A stretch of 43,307 nucleotides of DNA from a virus: positions 1-43,307 of the IMG/VR virus record IMGVR_UViG_3300036770_004678. One strand, given 5' to 3'. Of this stretch, positions 38,136-43,307 are shown piece by piece. Below the pieces are notes generated by a model that worked only from the letters and a program-made list of their open reading frames with translations, ran no database searches and had not been told where the DNA came from. Made by a program: the position numbers and the translations under genes. Positions within the stretch are counted from its first letter, which is position 1. Every line of letters begins with the position of its first letter.

Positions 38136-38137
38136 CC

Positions 38138-38395
38138 ATGGGGGCGCGGCTCAAGCGCTGGCTCTATCTGTTCGCGGTGGCGCTGACGCAGGGCATCGTC
38201 AACACGACGATCGCGGGCCTGTGGTGGGCGATCACCGGGCGGGGGAGCGAGCCTGATCCCGACGAGCCCTTCAGCTCCCGCGTTGGCCGCAATGCCATCG
38301 CGGGCAAGCGCTGGGCGCTGATGGCCGAGCGGCTGATCGACGGCATCTTCGGCCCCGGCCACTGCCGCGCCAGCGCGCTGGATCGGGACGACTGA
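38138..38395 (+). CDS. Small membrane-associated protein, 85 residues
   Basis: ATG 38138 is preferred to the GTG at 38132. One hydrophobic segment (LYLFAVALTQGIVNTTIAGL) is followed by a charged C-terminus (RVGRNAIAGKRWALMAERLI). It lies between the fibre accessory and the 41-residue peptide. Function unknown. Confidence 0.55.
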   Translation: MGARLKRWLYLFAVALTQGIVNTTIAGLWWAITGRGSEPDPDEPFSSRVGRNAIAGKRWALMAERLIDGIFGPGHCRASALDRDD

Positions 38396-38398
38396 TCC

Positions 38399-38524
38399 AT
38401 GGGTAGCCTGTTCCACCTTCTCGCCAGCCACGCCCAGCGCCAGTGCGATCTGTGCGGGGCTGCGCTGTTGCTCGGCGCGGCCAACCTTGGCCTGTTCTCG
38501 GCATATTGGTGGACGCACCCATGA
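38399..38524 (+). CDS. Small Cys-pair membrane peptide, 41 residues
   Basis: MGSLFHLLASHAQRQCDLCG, then a hydrophobic stretch (AALLLGAANLGLFSAYW). It has a C-x2-C and the same length as the peptide at 626-751 in the neighbouring element. Its stop overlaps the next start (ATGA). Function unknown. Confidence 0.5.
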   Translation: MGSLFHLLASHAQRQCDLCGAALLLGAANLGLFSAYWWTHP

Positions 38525-39129
38525 GCCGGATACTTCTCGAGAACGGCTTTGCGCTGCTGCTGGAAAGCGGGTTCAACCTGCTTACCGAGGATGCGGTGGC
38601 GGGCAACAATGTCACCGCCAGCAGCGCCTTTGACCTGACGGGATCCTCGGCCGCCGCGCTCGCGATCGCCGCGCAGGGGGCGGGTGGGCTGGAGATCACC
38701 GGCGCTGGCTCTGCCACGGTCCGCATTGCCGCGACGGGCGCGGGCAGCCTGCCGCTGGGTGGCAGCGCCGTCACGCAGGTGCGGATCACCACCAGCGCGG
38801 CCGGATCGCTGGGCCTTGGCGGATCGGCGCAGGCGAGCTCGGCCGCGATCGTGGCGGCCACCGCCACCGGCACCCTGCCGCTGGGCGGCGCGGGCACCGT
38901 CATGGCGCGGATTGCTACGACCGGCGCGGGCACCATCGATCTGGGCGGAGCCAGCGCTGTCCAGGTGCGGATCGGCGCGGCCGGTTCTGGCGAACTGCCG
39001 CTGGCCGGCACCGCCACCGCCGCCGAGCGCGCGCGGGTGCCGGGCCTGATCTTCAAAGTCGCGCGCGAGCCGAGGCTGTTCCGGGTGCCCCGCGAACAGC
39101 GCATCTTCAAAGTCGCGAGGGCCGCCTGA
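38521..39129 (+). CDS. Beta-repeat fibre-module protein, 202 residues
   Basis: After MSRILLENGFALLLESGFNL the protein is a series of ~22-residue repeats with GAGSLPLGG-type turns (ATVRIAATGAGSLPLGGSAV, TQVRITTSAAGSLGLGGSA, VMARIATTGAGTIDLGGASA, VQVRIGAAGSGELPLAG). A beta-helix or fibre shaft is likely. The C-terminus (PGLIFKVAREPRLFRVPREQ) is shared exactly over its last residues with the partial gene at 1-45. The ATG at 38521 overlaps the preceding stop. Confidence 0.65.
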   Translation: MSRILLENGFALLLESGFNLLTEDAVAGNNVTASSAFDLTGSSAAALAIAAQGAGGLEITGAGSATVRIAATGAGSLPLGGSAVTQVRITTSAAGSLGLGGSAQASSAAIVAATATGTLPLGGAGTVMARIATTGAGTIDLGGASAVQVRIGAAGSGELPLAGTATAAERARVPGLIFKVAREPRLFRVPREQRIFKVARAA

Positions 39130-39211
39130 TGAGCTACGAATTCACCGCACCGATCAAGGATCCTGCCGCCGTGCTGGATCACGGCATGGACTGGAGCGAC
39201 TGGCTGGATGA
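39085..39211 (+). repeat. Direct repeat of the fibre-module end (partner 1-127)
   Basis: Identical over 127 bases to the left end of the window. It covers the last codons of the beta-repeat protein and the first ~28 codons of the adaptor gene. Confidence 0.9.
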
Positions 39212-39416
39212 AGGCGAGACGATCACCGGCACGCCCACGGTTGTGCCGAGCCCGGCCGGGCTGACGATCGGCGCCGTGACCCATGCGAACGGCATAGTCA
39301 GCTGGCGCGTGAGCGGCGGGACGCTGGGGCAGGATTACATCGCCACCTGCCGGGTGACGACGAGCGCAGGCCGCGTGGAAGAGCGCAGCGTGCGGTATCG
39401 GGTGCGGGATCGGTAG
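39129..39416 (+). CDS. Phage fiber-tail adaptor-like protein, copy 2
   Basis: The 95-residue protein matches the copy at 45-332: the N-terminus is identical to DWSDWLDEGE, the middle differs (ITGTPTVVPSPAGLTIGAVT) and the end is the same (ERSVRYRVRDR). It is the last structural gene of element A. No clear terminator follows; 39417-39657 holds no convincing gene. Confidence 0.65.
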   Translation: MSYEFTAPIKDPAAVLDHGMDWSDWLDEGETITGTPTVVPSPAGLTIGAVTHANGIVSWRVSGGTLGQDYIATCRVTTSAGRVEERSVRYRVRDR

Positions 39417-39542
39417 GGGGCTATTTATGCCGCTGACGCTCTTCGATGCACGAATCGTCCTGATCTACGCTGCTCAAAGTTGGATAGCGCTGGTCGACTG
39501 AACGACCGACGCGCGACACCGGAACAACAGCTGAACATCCTC

Positions 39543-39561
39543 CGGGACTATTCCGGGACTC
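39543..39561 (+). repeat. 19-bp direct repeat, left arm (CGGGACTATTCCGGGACTC)
   Basis: The sequence recurs exactly at 39765-39783. Each copy is itself built of two CGGGACT units 11-12 bp apart. The copies lie about 115 bp left and 85 bp right of the tRNA-Pro fragment, so they may be integrase arm-type sites. Confidence 0.7.
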
Positions 39562-39657
39562 GCGCCGCCAGTTCCCGCCATGTTCCGCCGTCAAATGCCA
39601 CGAGCGGCAGTTCCTGCTTGCCTCAAAAGTGCAGGAAACCTAAGGCTCGCCGCCGGT

Positions 39658-39698
39658 CGGGGAGTAGCGCAGTCTGGTAGCGCATCTGCTTTGGGAGC
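39658..39698 (+). other. 5' half of a tRNA-Pro(TGG) gene, probable attachment core
   Basis: The 41 bases give an acceptor strand (CGGGGAG), a complete D arm (GCGC/GCGC), the 5' anticodon stem TCTGC and loop TTTGGGA with anticodon TGG at 39692-39694. After two bases of the 3' stem the match ends and phage sequence follows. The integrase at 39709-40794 ends ten bases beyond. A functional tRNA cannot form here. It is best read as an att core shared between phage and a host tRNA-Pro gene. Confidence 0.85.
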
Positions 39699-39708
39699 CG
39701 AAAAGCTA

Positions 39709-40794
39709 TCAAGCGCTCTCCCCAGCGTTTCTGCGGGTTTCAGCACCCTCCCCTTCCGAATGTTCGGGACTATTCCGGGACTCTGCTGCAGCCATCAGCT
39801 TCCGGACCTCGTCTTCGCTGGTGTGGAAGTAGCGGCGCGTGGTGCGGATGTCGGAGTGGTTTGCCAGGCGCTGGGCGGCCTCGATGCTGCCGAGGCGCGT
39901 CAGCGCGGTGTGGCGCGTGTCGTGGAAGCGGAAGCCTTCAATCCCGGCTTCGGCCAGCGCACGGCGCCATTTGCGGTCCCAGCCCTGCTTGCTGAACGGA
40001 TAGCGCTGGCCCTTGATCCGCTGCACCCGGTCCTTCCGTTTCGGCGCGCTGCGTTCGGCCTTGTAGGTGAACACCTGGGCGCAGACCTTCGGCTGCGCGC
40101 GGATGATCGCGGCGAGGCGCGGCGTCAGCGGGAAGGTGTGGCGCTGGCCGCCCTTGGTGCTGACGGTGGCGCGGGCGTTGACCAGATCGACGTCGCTCCA
40201 GCGCAGGGTGACGATCTCGGCCTTCCTCTGCCCGCTGATCAGCGCGAACTCCACGATCGGCTTCAGGCTTTCGGGCAGGTGATCGAACAGGCGCGCTTCC
40301 TCCTCGGCGCTGAGGATGCGGGTTTCGGGGGCTTTCTCTTTCAGCTTGGCCTCGCGCCAGTCGATCTCGGGGACATCGTAGCCGCGGGCCTCGCACCAGT
40401 TGCAGACCCGGCGCAGCAGCGCGATCTCGCGGTTGACGCTGGCGTTGGACACGCTGGCGCGGCGCTTGGCGATGTATTTGTCGAGGTCGCGCAGGGTCAG
40501 ATCGTGCAGCCAGCGGTTCTTGCCGAGGCCGAGCGCGAGGTTTTCGAGCTGGTAGGATGTGGTGGCGTGGCTGCGCTGGTGCTGGCCCTTGGCCGCGAAC
40601 CATTCGCCGCAGGCCAGATCGAGGGTGATCGAGGGCTTGACCTTCTCGCCTAGCGCGATCTTCCGCCGGATGTCGGCTTCGTACCGTTCTGCATCGCGGC
40701 GCGACGTGCATCCCGTAGAGCCGTGATTCCGGTTACCTTTGAACTGAAAGTCATACTGCCAGAAGCGGCTTTTGGCGGGTTTGTAGACGGACAT
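39709..40794 (-). CDS. Tyrosine recombinase/integrase, number 3
   Basis: The 361-residue protein has an N-terminal arm-type domain (YKPAKSRFWQYDFQFKGNRN, then CTSRRDAERYEADIRRKIA), a SAM-like core-binding domain and a catalytic domain with R190 (SGQR), K214 (TKGG), H291-R294 (HDTRH), H313 and Y322. It differs from the two P4-type enzymes in lacking DUF4102. The C-terminal ~25 residues are a basic, disordered tail encoded by the DNA carrying the right repeat. AGGAG precedes the ATG. The 3' end is ten bases from the tRNA-Pro core, so that is its likely site. Confidence 0.92.
   Translation of the reverse strand: MSVYKPAKSRFWQYDFQFKGNRNHGSTGCTSRRDAERYEADIRRKIALGEKVKPSITLDLACGEWFAAKGQHQRSHATTSYQLENLALGLGKNRWLHDLTLRDLDKYIAKRRASVSNASVNREIALLRRVCNWCEARGYDVPEIDWREAKLKEKAPETRILSAEEEARLFDHLPESLKPIVEFALISGQRKAEIVTLRWSDVDLVNARATVSTKGGQRHTFPLTPRLAAIIRAQPKVCAQVFTYKAERSAPKRKDRVQRIKGQRYPFSKQGWDRKWRRALAEAGIEGFRFHDTRHTALTRLGSIEAAQRLANHSDIRTTRRYFHTSEDEVRKLMAAAESRNSPEHSEGEGAETRRNAGESA
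39765..39783 (+). repeat. 19-bp direct repeat, right arm
   Basis: An exact copy of 39543-39561, lying within the 3' end of the third integrase gene where it encodes part of the SRNSPEH tail on the minus strand. Confidence 0.7.
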
Positions 40795-40979
40795 GAGGGG
40801 CGCTCCTCGCGGGCCTGCCGCTCGATATAGTCGGCGATGTCGTCCTCGCGATAGAGGATTGTTCGGGGGGTCGGGCGGACGTGGCGGATCTGGCCCTTGC
40901 TGCGCAGCGCGCGCAGGGTGCGCGGGGCGATGTGCAGGCGGGCGGCGGCTTCAGCCTCGGTCAGGAGGTTGGGGATCAT
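40650..40979 (-). CDS. HTH_17 excisionase-like protein
   Basis: Residues 1-60 are an excisionase/HTH_17 domain (LTEAEAAARLHIAPRTLRAL, then TILYREDDIADYIERQA). The remaining ~50 residues are read through the start of the integrase gene in another frame, giving a 145-base overlap. They are low-complexity and may be dispensable. It is the natural directionality factor for integrase 3. Confidence 0.78.
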   Translation of the reverse strand: MIPNLLTEAEAAARLHIAPRTLRALRSKGQIRHVRPTPRTILYREDDIADYIERQAREERPSCPSTNPPKAASGSMTFSSKVTGITALRDARRAAMQNGTKPTSGGRSR

Positions 40980-41260
40980 TGGTTTGGTCCCTCATACTGG
41001 TTGGCGGGGCGCTTCCAGCGCACTTCGCGCTGCGGCCAGCTGCCGTGGGTCTGGAGCGGCATCGAGCCGGGATAGGGTGAGCCCCAAGGGCCATAGTCGC
41101 GGCACATACCAGCGACACGGCCTTGCTGGTCGATCTCCCAAGCGGTGCCGACCTGCCAGCTGTGGTACTGCCAGAACCACGCGCGCTTGCCCTTCTCGCC
41201 GAAGTCTTGCGGCGGGAGATCGCGCTCGGCGCCACCACGTAGATCGAGCTGGGCGGTCAT
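40976..41260 (-). CDS. Hypothetical phage protein, 94 residues
   Basis: MTAQLDLRGGAERDLPPQDF, with WFWQYHSWQVGTAWEIDQQG and a C-terminal REVRWKRPANQYEGP. Rich in Trp and Tyr. The stop overlaps the excisionase start (ATGA) and the start overlaps the upstream stop. Function unknown; conserved small early gene by position. Confidence 0.6.
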   Translation of the reverse strand: MTAQLDLRGGAERDLPPQDFGEKGKRAWFWQYHSWQVGTAWEIDQQGRVAGMCRDYGPWGSPYPGSMPLQTHGSWPQREVRWKRPANQYEGPNQ

Positions 41261-41517
41261 CACCCCTCACCCTCCGCCAGTGCGGTTCTCGCGTTGGCGG
41301 CCCAGCGGACCAGCAGCTGCTCGCCCTTGTCGTAGGTGCTGCTGGCCGTGACGCCGGCGAGGCGGATCGAGTAGGTGTTGGTCTGCTGATCGTCGATCTT
41401 GGCACCCATGCCGCGCAGGGCATTCTTGACGGCCTCGGCATCGAAGCTGTCGGCGTTGCTGGCGGCGCGGATCAGATCGGTCGCGGCGATCAGCTTCTTG
41501 CGGGCGGCGGGGGTCAT
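41260..41517 (-). CDS. Hypothetical phage protein, 85 residues
   Basis: MTPAARKKLIAATDLIRAAS, then AEAVKNALRGMGAKIDDQQT and YSIRLAGVTASSTYDKGEQL. Looks like a small alpha/beta protein. Coupled by overlap on both sides. No family recognised. Confidence 0.55.
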   Translation of the reverse strand: MTPAARKKLIAATDLIRAASNADSFDAEAVKNALRGMGAKIDDQQTNTYSIRLAGVTASSTYDKGEQLLVRWAANARTALAEGEG

Positions 41518-41684
41518 TGCGCGTTCCTCCGGTCGCGAGCTTCAAGGGCGGCGGCAACGCGCCTGACAGCATCTTCCGGCGGTTCGAACGCGGCGTTGAT
41601 CGCTCGAACACCTGGATCGGCATTTTTCGCAAGCTCGGCACGCAGCAAGTCGCGCGCCTGATCTTCATAAGAGCGGATGGTCAT
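41514..41684 (-). CDS. Hypothetical small protein, 56 residues
   Basis: A single helical, charged protein: MTIRSYEDQARDLLRAELAK, later RAINAAFEPPEDAVRRVAAA. ATGA overlaps both neighbours, supporting expression. Too short for a family call. Confidence 0.5.
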   Translation of the reverse strand: MTIRSYEDQARDLLRAELAKNADPGVRAINAAFEPPEDAVRRVAAALEARDRRNAQ

Positions 41685-41917
41685 CGGATGGCTGCCTGTT
41701 CGAGCGTCAGTCCCTCGTCGGTCCTGCGATCGAGGGTGACGGTGATGTAAAGGATGGTGTTCCAGTCAGGTCCGCGCTCGACGATGTCCTGAAGTTCCTC
41801 CAGTTCCTCGATGCCGTGTTCGACATCGAGCGGCTCGCCGCTGTCGGTCTGATACCAGATCACGGCTTTCCATCGGGCAGTGGTCGCCTCGGGGCGATCC
41901 ATGACGGCGGGGGTCAT
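41681..41917 (-). CDS. Hypothetical phage protein, 78 residues
   Basis: The protein contains RWKAVIWYQTDSGEPLDVEH, then GIEELEELQDIVERGPDWNT and ILYITVTLDRRTDEGLTLEQ, a compact alpha/beta pattern. Members of this type occur in early regions of alphaproteobacterial phages in my recollection. Function unknown. Confidence 0.6.
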   Translation of the reverse strand: MTPAVMDRPEATTARWKAVIWYQTDSGEPLDVEHGIEELEELQDIVERGPDWNTILYITVTLDRRTDEGLTLEQAAIR

Positions 41918-42090
41918 TGGTGGCCTCGATCTTTTGCTCGGCGCATGGCCGAGATCACAGCTTCAGCCTTGGCATCGTCGATCGCGGCCATCAGAGCGTC
42001 AAAGTCCTCCCTGTCACGTGCGACAACAATTCCGGCGATCACGGCGCGCAACCGTTCGGCTTCGGCCTCAAGTTCGTGGGCGGGGGTCAT
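41914..42090 (-). CDS. Hypothetical small helical protein, 58 residues
   Basis: MTPAHELEAEAERLRAVIAG, then VVARDREDFDALMAAIDDAK: a strongly helical, charged sequence. It overlaps the DUF5131 gene and the next gene by four bases each. Function unknown. Confidence 0.5.
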   Translation of the reverse strand: MTPAHELEAEAERLRAVIAGIVVARDREDFDALMAAIDDAKAEAVISAMRRAKDRGHQ

Positions 42091-43019
42091 GCTCGCACCT
42101 CCGGCATCCCGTTGTGTTCGACGCCGTCGAGCAATCGCCCGGCGCGCTTCTTGCCGACCTTGTGCAGATCCATCGTGCGCTCTTGGCCCGGTGGAACGAT
42201 ACCGATCGGCGCCCACTCGCCCCATTGCTTGAAGAAGAAGTGGACTTCGGCGGCGGCGCATTGGTCGCGCAGGGTGCGGGCCCAATCGGGGTGCATCGGG
42301 CGGGCGTCCTTGCTGCTCTCTCCGCCTGCCACGACCCAATCGATCGTCGCGGTCAGATCGTTGGCGTCCCGCGCCCACATGGCATCGGTAATGTTCACCG
42401 GCCCGAGCAGCGGTTCGGCGCTGATCCAGCGGACGGCGGCGGGGGTGGCGAGCAGATCGGGGATGCGCTCGTCGGCGCGCTGCTGGTCCTCGACCGACAC
42501 GCCCAGCCAGACGTTCGGGAGGGGCAAGAGTGCGCCCCGGTAGACGTGGCCCTGCATCCGCTCGCGGCGCTTGAGTTCGTGCAGGCCCAAGCTCCGGGTT
42601 TGGCTCTGGATTTCGACATGGCGACCAGTCGTCATGTAAACCCGCATTCGGTCAGCCCGCTTCGTCAGCACTTGGAAAGTGTGCTGCGGGCAGAGCGCCA
42701 TCACCGCAAAGATGCGGTCGATCCATACGTCGGGGACGCTTTCGTGGAACAGATCGCCGTGGGCGCAGACGAAGATCATGCGCGGGCGCTTCCAGCGCAG
42801 GGGCTGGTCGAGCCATTGCTCGTTGAAGCGGACCTCGCCCGTCCAGACGTGGTTGCCGTTGACCTCGCGCGTCAGGCCGACGCGGCTCGGGTGATCGGCG
42901 AGGCGCGTGCCGGCCAGCTGCATCGCGTAGCAATTGGTGCAGCCGGGGCTGGTGACGGAACAGCCGGTGATCGGGTTCCAGGTCGCCTCGGTCCATTCGA
43001 TGTGGGTGTTGTCAGCCAT
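42087..43019 (-). CDS. DUF5131 family (phage Gp37/Gp68) protein
   Basis: The 310-residue protein has IEWTEATWNPITGCSVTSPG, CTNCYAMQLAGTRLADHP, FVCAHGDLFHESVPDVWIDR, LTKRADRM and VVAGGESSKDARPMHPDWA, all diagnostic of DUF5131. The Cys cluster C-x6-C-x2-C near residue 20 suggests an iron-sulfur or zinc site, and the family is viewed as radical-SAM-like. Its biochemical role in phages is not established. Confidence 0.92.
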   Translation of the reverse strand: MADNTHIEWTEATWNPITGCSVTSPGCTNCYAMQLAGTRLADHPSRVGLTREVNGNHVWTGEVRFNEQWLDQPLRWKRPRMIFVCAHGDLFHESVPDVWIDRIFAVMALCPQHTFQVLTKRADRMRVYMTTGRHVEIQSQTRSLGLHELKRRERMQGHVYRGALLPLPNVWLGVSVEDQQRADERIPDLLATPAAVRWISAEPLLGPVNITDAMWARDANDLTATIDWVVAGGESSKDARPMHPDWARTLRDQCAAAEVHFFFKQWGEWAPIGIVPPGQERTMDLHKVGKKRAGRLLDGVEHNGMPEVRA

Positions 43020-43158
43020 GGCGGCGCACCTTTTCGATCAGGCGTTCGAGCCAGCTGGGCTGGTGCATCGGCTGAACCGGGCCGAAGCGGGCGCGGCGTT
43101 CGAGGGGGCACATGGTCGCGCCCTGCCCCGTCCAGCGGTGGCGGGTTTCGTAGGTCAT
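43012..43158 (-). CDS. Hypothetical small protein, 48 residues
   Basis: MTYETRHRWTGQGATMCPLE, then MHQPSWLERLIEKVRRHG. The end overlaps the DUF5131 start by eight bases; the start overlaps the partial gene at the window edge. Basic and short; no family recognised. Confidence 0.45.
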   Translation of the reverse strand: MTYETRHRWTGQGATMCPLERRARFGPVQPMHQPSWLERLIEKVRRHG

Positions 43159-43307
43159 TCGGTGGTTTCCTTGTTCGCCATGATCAGTTCCGCAATCTGG
43201 TCGGGCCACACCCACCAGACGGGGAATGCGCCCTCCTCTTCAGCGCGGCGCATATCCCCGCCATTGAGGCAGCGGCGGCCCTTCTGGTCGAAGCAGAGCG
43301 CGGTGAA
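43155..43307 (-). CDS. Phage protein, C-terminal part only (partial)
   Basis: The gene enters from beyond the right edge. The visible 50 residues read FTALCFDQKGRRCLNGGDMR, then AFPVWWVWPDQIAELIMANK. Similar ends are common in small hypothetical proteins of alphaproteobacterial phages in my recollection. The stop overlaps the downstream start. Confidence 0.6.
   Translation of the reverse strand, partial: FTALCFDQKGRRCLNGGDMRRAEEEGAFPVWWVWPDQIAELIMANKETTE

Noticed and set aside
39580-40653. Plus-strand 357-codon frame over integrase 3
   Set aside because: Integrase 3 has the full catalytic set on the minus strand; the plus frame runs through the tRNA fragment and has no domains.

Overview
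The window is temperate-phage DNA of a high-GC alphaproteobacterium. A sphingomonad or erythrobacter-like host is my best guess. It rests on the GC-rich codon use, a GapR/DUF2312 gene, and early and lysis genes that resemble sphingomonad prophages as I remember them; no search was run. No clear chromosomal housekeeping gene is present apart from two tRNA fragments.

Layout. (1) Positions 1-751 are the right end of a tail-fibre module from a neighbouring, related phage: the last codons of a beta-repeat protein, a fiber-tail adaptor gene, a broken second adaptor copy and a 41-residue membrane peptide. (2) Positions 752-4646 hold an integrase pile-up: a P4-type (DUF4102) tyrosine recombinase on the plus strand, and facing it a winged-helix replication-type protein and a second P4-type recombinase on the minus strand. 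It closes with an 18-base match to the 3' end of a tRNA-Gln gene. (3) Positions 4731-39416 form a nearly complete HK97-like siphovirus prophage, called element A here. Its leftward early operon (12001 to 4731) encodes a Cro/YdaS-type regulator, small phage proteins, a GapR homologue, a protein with a 52-unit Tyr-Gly/Asp-Gly repeat, a large ParB-like protein, an ASCH/PUA-like protein and an AlpA-type regulator. A divergent repressor (12086) starts the rightward genes: lipoprotein, thermonuclease, regulators, Gam, HNH, terminase, portal, protease, capsid, connectors, tail, lysis cassette and fibre genes. (4) From about 39658 a third element (B) begins. It has the 5' half of a tRNA-Pro gene as a likely attachment core, a third tyrosine recombinase, an excisionase-like gene and a run of overlapping leftward early genes that leaves the window.

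How the genes fit together. Immunity is set at 12002-12085, where three similar operator-like sites spaced 23 and 25 bp lie between divergent repressor genes. Packaging appears to be cos type (HNH, P27 small subunit, Terminase_1-like large subunit). Heads are HK97-type with a separate protease. The tail is a long non-contractile type with a 721-residue tape measure and a tail-chaperone gene carrying a canonical -1 slippery site (GGGAAAC). Lysis uses a DUF7940-like holin, a signal-anchored lysozyme and an overlapping spanin pair. Host recognition probably involves a 1285-residue gpJ-like protein and a glycine-rich fibre.

The most notable features are the Tyr-Gly/Asp-Gly hexanucleotide repeat, the serial arrangement of three related phage ends with three different recombinases and two tRNA fragments, an attP-like arrangement around the tRNA-Pro core, and the three-site immunity operator.
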